Source: Scytalidium lignicola (lineage: Eukaryota; Ascomycota; Leotiomycetes). Taken from it: DNA of 57,795 nucleotides. The notes under the pieces are model-generated. The model searched no databases and was not told the DNA's origin. It saw nothing but the letters and a program-made list of their open reading frames with translations. Location of the stretch: assembly GCA_002812745.2 (NCBI GenBank), contig NCSJ02000276.1, forward strand, positions 1 through 57,795, read 5' to 3'. Positions within the stretch are counted from its first letter, which is position 1. Each line of letters opens with the position of its first letter. Positions 12,901 to 24,630 of this stretch are shown here, piece after piece. The position numbers and the translations under genes are program-made.

Positions 12901-13984
12901 GTTCCCCAAACCCGGAATTTTGGTCCTATTGATGGAGATGAAGGAGACACGTAGGTTTTGTTGATGCTGGACTGTGCTCGAAAAATGTAGAATAGAAAAT
13001 AGAAACCGTGAGCGTCCAGACCTCAAATAATAACACGACAATGACGATGGCTTGGGGGGAACATGGGATCTCGAATAATATCCCCTGCGCTTAGGGGAGC
13101 AGTTGGTGGCTAGCGCGATGTTTCCACCCAAATGAGGACTTGCTACCGGCCCACTAACCAACACACCCCTGCAGGATCACAGTCGCCTGTTCTGCTCTGA
13201 TTCTCTCAGAATCCATTCTCCTCTTCTTCTCCACAGGCTCTGTCTCGATCACGACGTTGGGGGACAACGAAAGGCCAATCTACTTACTTTGTTTCTTAAT
13301 CCTCACGGCCAGCCCCCTCTCGTTCGTTGTTGCTGTTTTTGTTTTCCTTCTGCATTATCCCATTCCTCAAAAGCTTCACCCGTCCGTTCCTGGGCGACTC
13401 TCGCTACTCCTGAAATTCTGCACCCAAGGCTCCTGCCCAAAGGAACACGCCGATCAACGCTCAGCAGATTTGTGAGATTAGCATCAACATCTCCGACACG
13501 TCCTCCCCTTTGTCATTCGTTGTGCAATATCGTGATAAACTCTAGCACAGAAAGAGTCCACGGTAATAGTGTACTCCAGCTGACGCGAGCGAGATCCATC
13601 AATCGTGGCCGCAGGCGTCCGTCGATTTCCTCACATAATACCAATCGTTAGCTCGCGTTGGTTTTCCAAGTTGCTCATTTTCATAATAAATACGATTTTT
13701 TTGGAGCATTCTTCTAAAGGTATGTGAACTTCTGGTTCGAACCTCGATTCCCACCCCAGGGGGTTTTGTCAAGGATTCACCTTCGTTAAAAGACTACTCC
13801 CGTTGCGCGTCTCCTAACCCCATAGAAGTATTCGTACAGATCTGACGAAGGTGTTTGAATAGATTATATTCTTGTTTCAGATCCGGCTTACTAGTAAATA
13901 TTCGCGAATGAATCTCGAAAACAGATCAAAGTAGCACAAGTTACTGGCTTTCGAATACTTCCATTTTTGAGCTGATATCACAAT
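9954..13984. other. 4 kb gene-poor region between SWC5 and BNI4
   Basis: No gene I can name. Several minus-strand ORFs between 10488 and 11614 have protein-like composition but no recognisable domain (separate entry). From about 13190 to 13980 the DNA becomes C/T-rich and is probably the promoter and long 5' leader of BNI4, with a possible leader-intron donor near 13720 (GTATGT). TACTGTA words occur near 11078 and 12066. Confidence 0.55.
10488..11614 (-). pseudogene. possible degraded or unrecognised gene
   Basis: Four consecutive minus-strand open stretches (11614-11312, 11372-11169, 11190-10918 and 10763-10488) have an amino-acid make-up more protein-like than chance, for example ENRLGLKEQDQPWNNPALVE and WYPWQFIRYEPTNFEKQQL. 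They lie in different frames, and I found no convincing intron set joining them. Possibilities are a decayed gene, a multi-exon lineage-specific gene, or chance. No function is proposed. Confidence 0.2.
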
Positions 13985-16718
13985 ATGGCTGCTCTTGTTC
14001 AATCATATCCACAACAGTCTGGCACCGTCACTATGCTTCAGACTCGTCCATCTTCTGCTTCTGGCATGCTGCAGGGTTCACAGAACCAACCGAACCAATA
14101 CCCCCCTAATACAAATCAATCGCATCGAAATAGCTTCCACGGTATGAATAACGGTATCCCAGTTTCTGGCTATCGTAGCCCTTCGCCGTTTACACCCATT
14201 GCACCATATGCATTCAAAAGTACTCCCAGCCTTAATACTCCACCACAGCGACCACATCTGCGAGAAGATCAGAAGACTCATTCGGCTCCGGGAGGCCTGA
14301 CCTTGGAGGATATTACAAGGTCTGGGAACCGGTCACGCTATGTTGCAGCTCCTTCAGTTTCTACCGACTCATCTTCATCTTCCGATATCTCTATAAGTCA
14401 CAAGTCTGGTTCTCGGGATGACTCTACCATTACGCTTAGGTCCCAATCAACTACTCGTGCACCTCGACCTCACTCTACTATAATCACCTCAGCTAGTGCT
14501 CAGAGTGTACCACTACCAGCTGTCACTTCACCAGTCAAGGCTGTACCTGATCGGTATCGTCGAACTGGAAACCGTCGTACAGAGGCTCCTCAGGATGCTC
14601 TGAACAGTGCTCAACAGTATCTTTCTGGAGCATTGCCCATCGCCGCCCAGTTCTATAGCAATAATTTCCAGCAAGATCAACAAGTCAGCGGACAGATGCC
14701 ACAACTCGTAAGAGATGTCACTGCGGACGACATGATGTTAAATCGGCATATCATCGAGGATCAGTCTAAGAGGTCTCGGCGTCGTAGTATTCATATAGTG
14801 GAAGAGATCAAATTTGCCAGCCATGGAGGAGCACCATATTCGACAGGTCCATTTAATCAAGGATTGCAACAAATGGCGCTTGGTAATCGCGATCAAAATC
14901 AAAACCATTCTCTTCGAAGTTCACCTTTGCCAAACAGCCGCTCTGTGTCTATTCCACATGGGCAGAACAGGAGCACAGACAGTGTCAATTCTTCCCGCAG
15001 TGGTCAGAACTCCACAACAAGTTCGGTGAGTATCTTTGCATGTAATCTTCTAATACGCCTTTTTGCAGAAACGTATTTACGGCTTAACTTTCATCGATGT
15101 CGCTTTCCCTTGGCTCAGTTTCATTGCGCTAACTTTGTTATCTGTAGGCCTCCAAGCGAGAGACAGGCATGTCGGTGTCAACTTCAAACCCCGCCTCATC
15201 GTCTGTAATTAATAAAGCCTTCGCCCCGGCTGAAAAGACATCCTACAAGAATGACTCGCCGAAGGTCGTAAATATTCCTCCCCGTGCATCGTCTTCCGAT
15301 GCCGCGAAACGAATCAACAATCCCTCTCCTTTGTCAAAGCCGATGACAATGAATACCGAACCAATACCATCTAAAGATTCCTTCGCATCTGTAGTAAATG
15401 CGGCGCTACGTCCAACACAGCCTGTTGCGGCCCCAAGTGCCAACACCGAAAGCCTCGCCGTGCAGCAACTGGCAGCATTGAATGAGAAGGAAAGCAAAAA
15501 GAGTAAAACATCTAGATTGCGCCGGGCTTTCTCTTTTGGAAGTGCTGCAGAGCTACGAAAGGTTTCCGCTGAGAATGCCGCGAACCGGGGAATCTCACCA
15601 GAAGAACGCGCCCGACTGAGAAAGGAGCACTTCCAAAATGAGCAGGAAGCAGAACATGCACGGATTGCGGAACAACAAGAAGCAGGTGGTATTGGATCCG
15701 GTATATATTCTGGGCAAGGCAACTTCTTCTCTGGGTCGACCGATAACCTCTCAATCTCTTCTACGGCCTCGTCTGCCTCAATTATGATTCGGAAGATGGG
15801 TAAGGGTATGAAAAAGTCCACGCGCTCGCTGGTTGGACTCTTTAGACCGAAATCTGTTATCGGCGTCCCTGCAGCTGACAGCGCCATCCCCGAGGCCAGC
15901 CGTCCAGAGGTTTCCAGAGTAACAGTTGAAGCAGAGAGGGAGAAGGTTAAGGTCAATGTCAATGCCAACCCTAGCGAACAGCCCGCTGGTGCAACTGGTT
16001 TCCCGAAGCTGGAGAGAAATTCTATTGACGCTGCTAGCGCTCACGATATACTTCCAGAGCGTGTTGGAAGTTCAGATACAGAGAACTCTGCATCACGCAG
16101 GAGTATCGTCGGTGGTGATAAAGAGCGTGCCGAAGTTCTTGCTGCAGTTAAAAAAGGCATCCTTAAGCGTAAGTAATTTACCTCATACATAGACATTGTT
16201 GCTAACAGCATCAGGCTCAGGTACAGACTCAGGCAACTCTTCTCCAGTTGTACGACCTCTAGATGATAAGGCGACAAATACGAGCCTGCCCCATATCCCA
16301 ACCGTTAGCGACTCGCCAAATTCTTCTGCACCTAGCACTCCTAAAGATGACTCTCAAAGTCATAAAAGGAATGGCTCAGTTACGATTGGCGGTGAGGATT
16401 ACTTTATGTCTGCTCTACGATATCGTGGAGATACGAAGAGCTCACCATCAACGCCTCACGGAACAGCAAAGCGCAATGCCACATTCAGCCCTCGTATTCA
16501 GTTCCATGACACCTGGCCAAGTGGGGAGTATGATCGTAGGGGGGAAATCGCAACGTGTAATCGTTTGACACCAATGCTTGCTCAGCAGATTAAAGAGGAA
16601 CTAAATACTTTTAAGATGGTATGTTGAAATAAATATAATCCTGAGAGTGTCTAACTGACCGGTATAGCAGGAAATGGAGGTGCACGAGAGCTCCAAGATA
16701 TACACACACTTCTTCTAA
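13985..16718 (+). CDS. BNI4: Bni4-like bud-neck protein, PP1-targeting
   Basis: Homologue of yeast Bni4, a scaffold that brings protein phosphatase 1 (Glc7) and chitin synthase to the septin ring. Exons are 13985-15025, 15148-16168, 16215-16618 and 16671-16718, giving 837 residues. Most of the protein is Ser/Gln/Asn-rich and disordered. The family signature is confined to the C-terminus: an RVxF-type PP1-docking motif RIQF at about residues 781-784, followed by HDTWPSGEYDRR, LTPMLAQQIKEELNTFKM and the terminal EMEVHESSKIYTHFF. The last 15 residues lie in a 48 bp final exon. Alternative in-frame acceptors exist for exon 3 (after AACAG) and exon 4 (after TATAG); the downstream ones were chosen for branch-site spacing. 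The recognition rests on remembered Bni4 C-terminal conservation. Confidence 0.88.
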
Positions 16719-17746
16719 TGACACAATATGATTATGGCTGTTTCGGTCGACGAACACTACCAGTTCCCTATTATTCTGCAGGCACATTTCGTGTGGTCCA
16801 TGCTTAGTCTCATGTTTTCGGCGTTCATTTGAGGTGGCATTACGGGTGTATTGGAGTCCTTCATCGGAGCGATTGGTTGGATCTCTTATTCATTAGAACG
16901 GTGTTCCTGTTACGAACGTGCATGTTGAAGGTTCCAGAATTGGAAGAAGTATAGACGTCGGAATTTGTCACAAGAAGAGGTCCTGCTACCTACTTTCCTT
17001 TTGTTGGAACTGGGATTCCAGATTTTCACAAGGAGATTCTCGAATGGTCCAATGGACTTGCATTTCTTGCCTTAATGACGATCGCATCGCGAGCTTGTAC
17101 ATTTCCGTCGGTCTGCTTTTCTTTCCTTGCTCTAGTTTGATGGAGGGCATTTCTGAGTCATATCTGACTATCTCCTTACTGCATTGTTCAAGTCTCGGTC
17201 TACTTTTTCGGTCTACATACATCACAGCGTCTCATTGTTCAGTGCTTGATTACACTTTTCGAAGAAACAGGCATAGTTTGCGTAATAAATGAAATTTTCT
17301 TTCGTCGGTCAAATATGTGTGTAGTACGGTAATAAAATTAATGGATCTTAAGTTACACTCAATATATCTTACAATGATCCAATTTCATCTAAGCCACGAA
17401 CTGAAGCTCAATCTAGTAGATATAAAGGGAGACAAGAGCATTCTTACAATTGAGCTAAGGAAATCAGATAATGAGTTAAGACGACTAAACCTTGGGCCAT
17501 TGGGCCGCAGCCTCGTCTTAGCGCGATACAGCCTTGTTGCGTAAGGCGGGAAATTTTCTTACATGAACCAAATTGGACCAAACTATACGGACCTCTCTCA
17601 GCTCCTGCTAGACTACAACATTCTCTCGTGCCTTTCTTACTCTGGCGATACTAAAGTACATTTTCAGGCTGCGGGCTGGTACCCAGCAGAGGCCATTTCA
17701 TAGCATACGAACACCAATAGTAGTGTACATTACTCCATCTTCAGAA
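16719..17746. other. intergenic, BNI4 3' UTR and DUS1 promoter
   Basis: About 1 kb with only short, unconvincing ORFs. The first half probably holds the BNI4 3' UTR. I see no RNA gene. Confidence 0.6.
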
Positions 17747-19507
17747 ATGCTGGATACTGCATCCGGATCGCCCAGCATCAATGGCGCGGTCAATTCTCTT
17801 CCGAATGCGCCGTCAAAACTGAATGGACGGAAATTCTATGAAAGCATAGGAAGTCCCAAGTTTGTCCTTGCGCCAATGGTTGATCAATCCGAATTTGTAA
17901 GCCAATCTGTTTGCATCTGCTCTTCTTCAACCTCTTTAACCAGAAGCTCATGACTTTTGACTCAGGCATGGCGCATGCTCACCCGTTCATTCATGACCCC
18001 ATCCTCGAATAAAAATCTTCTTGCTTACACACCAATGATGCATGCCCGTATGTTTGGTGAAACCGCCAAATATCGCGACAAGAACTTTCAACCTGTCAGA
18101 ACCTGCCTTCCAGAAGCTTACAAACTTGGCTCTTTATTCTCAGAATCAGAGATCTACCTAGATGGTAACCCAAAAATCGACCGGCCGCTATTCGTCCAAT
18201 TCTGTGCCAATGACCCCGATGAACTTCTGCATGCTGCGAACTATGTGGCGCCTTTCTGCGACGCGGTTGATTTGAATCTGGGATGTCCGCAAGGTATTGC
18301 TAGAAAAGGAAAATATGGAGCTTTTTTACAGGAAGATCTAGATCTCATATGCCGGCTGATCAACAAATTACACCTTAATCTGCCCGTGCCAGTTACTGCG
18401 AAAATAAGGATTCTGGATACAAAGGAGAAGACTCTGGAATATGCGAGGAGAATCCTTGACGCAGGTGCTAGCATATTGACTGTTCATGGCCGTCAGAGGG
18501 AGCAGAAGGGCCACAATACTGGGCTGGCGGATTGGAGAGTTATTAGATATTTAAGGGATAATCTGCCAAAAGATACGGTGCTTTTTGCAAATGGCAATAT
18601 TTTGCTGCGAGAGGATATAGACAGGTGCCTGGAAGTCACTGGAGCAGATGCGGTCATGAGTGCGGAGGGTAATCTGTGTGATCCTGCTATTTTCTCTGAC
18701 CCGCCTCCTCTTGGTGAAGAAGGCCGCGAGTATTGGCGCGGCAAAGATGGTAAAGGTGGATACAGAATGGATGCCGCTATGAGGCGGTACATGGATATTA
18801 TTTATAAATACGTACTGGAAGTCCCAGTTCCAGAGCGAAACCCATTATACATACCCTCTGACCCAAACCAACCCGGGCAATTAACAGCGGAAACCGAAGG
18901 TGAGATTGATGGCCCTCCCAGGAAGAAGCAAAAGACAGCGAATCCAGAAAAGAAAAAGGAGAAAGCCACAAGTCCAAATCTGGTTGCTATGCAAGCCCAT
19001 CTTTTCCATCTTCTTCGTCCACTCGTGGCAAATCATCATCATATTAGGGATACGCTGGCGAAAGCGCGAGCTGGTGACATCGAAACCTTTGAGAACATCT
19101 TACAGATGGTTGAGCAGGTGGTCGCAACTGGGCTAAGGGAGTATGTTGAAACAGATGGGAAAACAATCGAAGAGGAGATGGAAAAGGATCTTAAACTAAT
19201 GGAATCAAAACTCGAGGTCGAAGGTAAAGAGAAGACGGAAAATGACGAAAAGTATGAGAGCTCTCTTGAGACTGTCAGGGCATGTAAGCGACCCTGGTGG
19301 GTTGTTCAACCTTATGTGAGACCATTGCCGAGCGAAGCTCTGTTGAAAGGAAGCATGACACTGAGTAGAAAGGAGAAAGCGAAGCTTCAACAGATCGACA
19401 AGACACAGACTGGAGATATACCTGTTACTGGTAAGACGGAGCCTGAGAGGGTCGGTGATGGGAAGGAGATAGTAGATGTTCCAAAACAAGGTCTTGTTTG
19501 CGGCTAA
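17747..19507 (+). CDS. DUS1: tRNA-dihydrouridine synthase Dus1
   Basis: FMN-dependent reductase that forms dihydrouridine at D-loop positions 16/17 of cytoplasmic tRNAs, using NADPH. Two exons, 17747-17896 and 17966-19507, with a 69 bp intron, encode 563 residues. Dus blocks are visible in order: KFVLAPMVDQSEF|AWRML, YTPMMHARMF, VQFCANDPDELLHAA, DLNLGCPQGIARKGKYGAFL (catalytic cysteine near residue 157), VTAKIRILD, LTVHGRQREQKG, FANGNILLREDI and VMSAEGNL. A charged C-terminal extension of about 200 residues (KKQKTANPEKKKEK region) follows, longer than in yeast. The first ATG is at 17747; the frame is open upstream but without an ATG. Confidence 0.95.
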
Positions 19508-19895
19508 GTTTGCATGCTTGGATGTGGAACTATCTACCTAGTTATCCATATGCAGCGCCTCCATGTTGTGCATTTTGTATCATGCTTTAGAAATTAGAAG
19601 TGTTTTCTAGATGAGTGATCAAGAGCTGATCCTCTAGGCTTACACAAAGAAAATTCGAAAAGATCAAATCAACCTGCAAGATAGTATTTCTTAATGTATA
19701 TTGACTAGTTCCTTCCAATTATCCGTTTAGTTATCATTGTATATATTATCCTGCTGCCGGTACAGGAACTCCATATTGACCATCTTAAGCCCAACTTTAA
19801 CGATCTAAAAGCCCCCCCCCCCCCAGCCGTATCAATTCCTCTCTCTAAACCTGCTCCTCTTCCCATTACATTACATCGCAAAAACCGATGTGCGT
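19508..19895. other. convergent 3' intergenic region
   Basis: 3' UTRs of two convergent genes, with a run of 14 C near 19811. No gene seen. Confidence 0.65.
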
Positions 19896-20629
19896 CTAAG
19901 ACATAGCGGGGCTTCCTTTTCTCTCAGGGACAAATTCCTGCTGGTTCTTCTTTTGTGTCATCACCGAGAATACCGCAGTGGAAAGCACCAGGACCTCCAG
20001 TGGGATGATCATGACCATGAGGTAGACAGAAGCTTTGCTCTCCTTACAGAGAGTCCCCCAGTGAGGCTTGACGTTCATGTTAATATCGGACCACTGGCAT
20101 GTCCAGCTATGCAGAGAGTAGGTTGAGCTAGAATTATTAACGCCGTAGAAGAATGATGTCCCGATAATGCCCGCAATGAGGTTGATCGTTGGGGCAACGA
20201 ACATCATTGCTTGATGGGCAAGAGGCTTACTGCGGACCTAATAGAGACTTCAAGTCAGTGCCTATCCAGGAGACAGATATGTTGGAAATCTAAACTCACA
20301 GCTGGGGTCTTGCTAGACAGGAGAGAAACCACGCTTATGACGAACACGATGGTGCCACATACGACTAGAGCAGTCGTAGGCCGGATGTCAAATTTACTTG
20401 GCCACAAAGCGAGAAAGTAGTCCGGACCGAGATGGGTGGAGTTGTAGATATAAAGCGTATCGGCTGAGATGCCCATGATAATGATACCGGCAAGGAGTCC
20501 CAGGACCGTCAGTCCCATACGAGCAGTCTCAACCATACGAATTGTTCGTACGGTCTTTTGGGAGACGACTTCCGGAGTATCAAACTCTTGGAATCCGCTC
20601 GTAAATTCAGGCTCGAATTTGGCAGACAT
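19896..20629 (-). CDS. four-helix integral membrane protein, MARVEL-like topology
   Basis: Two exons, 20629-20300 and 20237-19896, with a 62 bp intron, encode 223 residues. Four hydrophobic helices are visible at about residues 39-58, 84-105, 124-145 and 180-203. Short polar termini and a long loop between helices 3 and 4 contain two cysteines (SWTCQW, TLCKES) that could pair. The arrangement resembles fungal MARVEL/Sur7-type plasma-membrane proteins, but I cannot name the family. The junction KTPA|VRSKPLAHQA is in phase with a GTGAGT donor and TTAG acceptor. The product is seen directly; membrane location is inferred from hydrophobicity. Confidence 0.82.
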
Positions 20630-21324
20630 TGTGAAGGAGAACTATGAGAAGAAATTCGTTGCAGGAAATATGTTATATCGAGGGGAAATAGAAAAAGAAT
20701 TAAGAAGAACAGTGATAAGATAAAACGTTACTGTAAGAACCGGCTCAGCAATAATATAATAGATGAATAGAAATTTTGCCCCTTGCGGAGAAGACGAGAA
20801 GAACGACGAGGAAACGAAACATACTTGTACCCGTTGTACCACACTTGTACAACCCTCTCCTAGACGCTGGCCTAGACGTAGGAATAGGAATAGCAATAAA
20901 TTGCGTTTGCCGTGCAACGCTGGAGATGCCCATGCTGGCCTCCTTACAGGCGACCCAGTGCGTGCCATGTTAGAGATGCCAATAGCAGATGCGGCCGGTA
21001 CGGCTACTCACATCTCTCACAGCCCAATCAGATCTCCTTGAGCCCCAGGTCAGTTTGGGATAAAGACGGCCACCCGCGCGCAAGATCGATGGGTTTGGTG
21101 CGAGTGAGCGATTGATTGGCTGTGCTTATTTTAGGATTGGCGCTTCCCAGCAAACCACGGCGCCTAGGAGTCCACAGTGGGCACGAAATCTATTGTTTAG
21201 TTTAAATTATACCTTGGCAGTATCTTGGATAGAGTAGATCTTTCAGCTATATTTACCTCTTGCTTGTGATGTGGTTGGTTACGATGATTATGTGTATTCA
21301 CCACCAGGGGCTTTCGAAGATATT

Positions 21325-21350
21325 GTACAGTACAGTACAGTACAGTACAT
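21325..21350. repeat. (TACAG)n pentanucleotide tandem repeat
   Basis: About five copies of the 5-mer TACAG/GTACA in tandem, ending in TACATG. The unit overlaps the TACAGTA word that is scattered elsewhere in this window. Confidence 0.9.
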
Positions 21351-21884
21351 GTGGTGACGGGTTCTGCAATCTTTATTTGGCTTTCTAGGGCAGTTTCATT
21401 GCGGGGTCCTGATATGAACCATAAGCTTATTCCCAGCAATACTATTGTGGTATGGCCCACTGATAAAGTTGATGATAATTATGTGGTGCTGTACTGTAAC
21501 CCCAGCTACACAACATCATGGTCTATCGGGATGTAGACGATCGACATACCCCAGATCATTCTCGGAATCTATAATTATCATCCCAAGCCCGGATAAGGAA
21601 ATCATGATAAGGTATTCTGAATATAGATTTCCAATTTAAAATATTGGCCGGTAACAAGCCTCTCCAAAAGGCAAACGATACCTCAAAGTTTTAGGTGCAG
21701 TTTTTTTAATTGTGCAGCTTGGTAATCTTATATTATTGGAATTGGCAGGATATAACACCTGGGAAATAGGTGGTTATCTATCCTTAGAGACATGTCTTCA
21801 AATCAACAGCTTGAAGCATGCGCCTAAAGGAACGATAGCGGCGGCAACCAGAGTTCTCTGTTCCTATAACGCTACCTTCCATCT

Positions 21885-22345
21885 CTAGGATGATCCAGGG
21901 GTAAGTCTGTATTCCGCCGGTTGCAGTTCCTTGATACGAAAGTACACTGTAATTTCTTCATAATTTCCACGCGATCGATTTATTAGGTCATCGTGATACA
22001 GCGGGTGGTGAGGAGCTAAGAGATTACGAGGACCGAGCACACCTGGAACACTGATCTCAACCTGACCAATCGTGTGTGCGCAATCGTTCCTCTGTAAGAT
22101 CTCACAATTGCCTGTGTAGCTCATCACTTTATTTTCGTCGATCTTTCGAAAGTGTTGATCTCTTCTATCACAGATTGTGCACGACATTGGGTTATGCACG
22201 TCATTTCACCATGGCTTCTAGAATCGGGACTAACAGATAACGTTCTGCGAATACAATTTACAGCTTGGCATTTCCGCAGCGAGATATCCAAGTCTGCTCC
22301 ACTGCATGAGAGGTTGTAATGGATAGATTTCTGTGCAGATGCCAA
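21885..22345 (-). other. possible small Cys-containing ORF pair, unassigned
   Basis: Two overlapping minus-strand open stretches in different frames contain cysteine-bearing, protein-like segments (HYNLSCSGADLDISLRKC; NCEILQRNDCAHTIGQVEIS). A GCTAAT...CTGCACAG branch/acceptor-like signal lies just upstream, around 22335-22365. No ATG with a clear signal peptide was found. It could be a decayed or short secreted-protein gene, or chance. Confidence 0.15.
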
Positions 22346-23528
22346 GAAGGGATTAGCTGAATCGAAACTTTCCTAAAGATTGATCTCTAAAGCGCTCTGC
22401 TAAACCCAATCGAGTCCTATTGGAATTAGTTGCTTGGAGAAGGATAGACACTTAATTATGCCCGACGAAGTTGAGTATGAACAGCAGTATGCATAAGACG
22501 AAAGGAAGAGGTCGGCGGTTTTCTGGAAATATGCGGTCCTTCAGTTCAGTTTTTGAGAACCGTGGAGCATGCAGGCAATGTCGTTGAATTTGCATGCATC
22601 TTGCAGGGAGAGAACCAGCCACTCTAAGCCAGCTTAAAGCTAAGTCTGGCTCCAGCGTTGGTGTCTTTCCTTTCGGAACTTCACTAGTCAGCACCTTGCC
22701 GTGGCACTGACACCGAATAGCAAACGCCTACGAGAGGAGGGCATGGTGCATAACTATTGCAAGGCAAACAGGAACTTCCTGCTACCGTACAAGCCTCAGC
22801 CTGGCAATTCCACTTGAGGAATCTCTGTAAAGCTGGATCTAGGTGACACTGAATCCAAAGATCTTCAAGAATCTATATAAATATCTTATCATTGATTTGT
22901 AGATTAACTGATGTCAATACTTGGTACCTTTTATACAATATACAATTTTGAACGATTGTAGAACATCCTTCCCAGGGTATATTTCCTGGAATAAGTGTGT
23001 CCCGGTATGCTGGAATCGCTTCTGTACGCTCACAGTTAGCATGCGGCTTCTCGTGGGTCCTGACGATCATCCAGCCGATCAATCTAAGATATCCTTAATC
23101 GGAGGCACCGCTCCACTGAGCTGCGATGACTGATGAACAGGCGGACGATTATCGGACAGCATTGCTGCAGAGCCTCGATGAGAGAGCTGTCACTATCGGA
23201 GAGGTTCCGGGTAGTCCATGAAGTCTCACTACGCTATGATACCCTCTCATATTTTAGGAGGTATATCTCGTAGTATGTCTACATGTACTTATGAGTTCTC
23301 TTTCCCCCTCCAATATTCCTTGGAGTTGGCTATATTTTCACCAGAACATCATACAATACTAAATTATCCAACACCTTTTGAAGACGCGGTTCAGTGCATT
23401 GCAGTAAGCTGGTTCGGAAGCTCTTGATAGTGAAAAGCTGCTTCAAGGAACTGTTTCGTCCGGAATATTTTCACGTTCTAATAGCAACCTCGCCGGATTA
23501 ACAGATCCTACCTCCTGGTACAAGCAGG

Positions 23529-24630
23529 ATGCCGACATCGATGAAGGACTCCGAAACCACCCTAGACTGTATCGACTGTCCTGAGTCTATCGAATCTCAA
23601 AAAACAGATTTCATGGCCGATAAAATGCAAATGGGGATCCTTCCAGGCATTGCTTTGCCTCCATCTCCAGTAGAGAGCATCGATCTGGACCAGTTCCCGA
23701 CAATATCAACCATTCATATGGAGGAACAAAATCACAAAGAACACCCCAATGGGTTTCCTACAGAAGACCCGGTCGGTTATCCGGAGATAAAACCTTCCAA
23801 GAGACAAGGGTTTGGAAGAAGGAGAGGGAAATCTTGTGCTGAGATCTTTGGACGACGAGAACCTATCATATCACCCCAAGTACCTATCATACCTTCACAA
23901 TTGCCTATCATATCTCCACGAGAGCGAATCTCACAAGAATCTATCGTAGCGGCAGATATTAGAACGAATGTTATCGTGAGTTGAGCTCTATTAGTTTTAG
24001 TACGGCTCTAATGTGTCATAGATTTATGATGAGTATACACTCATTCAACGAATATCTTCCTGTCTATCCACTTGCTACCAACGACCAGAGTCGTCAATTC
24101 TTATCACCATTGCGCATTCGGCTTGCATGGTGTTGGGGGGCAACTATGACCCCGCTTATGCAATGAATATCAGCGCCCTTCCCTCTCTCGTAGAAGCCAA
24201 CACAAATAAGAAAAACGCACCGCTTCTACAAGCAGCTATGAAAGAAGCTTTGGGAGTCGTTCCCGAAAGAGGAATCATAAGATTTATCCCTGTCCCCGAA
24301 GAGAACTACGCAATAAACGGAAAGACTATAGCAGAAGAAATAGAAGATTTACGGATTGAAACAATTGGAGAGAATTCAACTGCGAATGCAGGGTCATTGA
24401 GATGCGGACGGAATGCTTCAAAAAAGACCAAGAGATCAATGCCGAATCTAAGGAATATGTACCCGCCTCCTGATATCCCACTACCACCTACACCTTCAGT
24501 TAGCGGCGGGGCGCCAATTCCACCGATTCCTGCTGTGCCAGTGGAGAAGAGTCCACTGGATCGAAAGGCAGACAAAGTACGGAGACTTGGAAGGAGGAAA
24601 AGTTTTATAACGATGGTATTTGGTAGATGA
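23529..24630 (+). CDS. MIF-domain (tautomerase-superfamily) protein
   Basis: Two exons, 23529-23975 and 24022-24630 (46 bp intron), encode 351 residues. Residues 1-140 are disordered with a KRQGFGRRRGKS patch. A macrophage migration inhibitory factor fold follows at about 140-265: DIRTNVIVIYDEYTLIQRIS, SILITIAHSACMVLGGNYDP, then ISALPSLVEANTNKKNAPLL, ALGVVPERGIIRFIPVPEEN and INGKTIAEEI. The tail is Pro-rich and basic. Family tautomerases depend on an N-terminal proline exposed after Met removal. Here the domain is internal and the matching position appears to be valine, so tautomerase activity is unlikely. Fungal MIF-like proteins with disordered flanks are known; their role is unclear. The real start may lie further upstream (see findings). 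Confidence 0.82.

Larger units (their letters stand above)
20630..23528. other. 2.9 kb gene-poor region
   Basis: No firm gene. It contains a short tandem (TACAG) repeat at 21325-21350, low-confidence minus-strand ORFs at 21885-22694, and open coding-like frames just upstream of the MIF gene (23126-23221 and 23408-23584), each reported separately. Confidence 0.55.

Noticed and set aside
13730..13760. GGTTCGAACC-like B-box suggesting a tRNA
   Set aside because: The flanks do not form a T-arm or acceptor stem, and no A-box lies at the right distance.
16918..17292. 124-codon plus-strand ORF after BNI4
   Set aside because: Ser/Cys/Leu-rich random composition, no domain, and it lies where the BNI4 3' UTR is expected.
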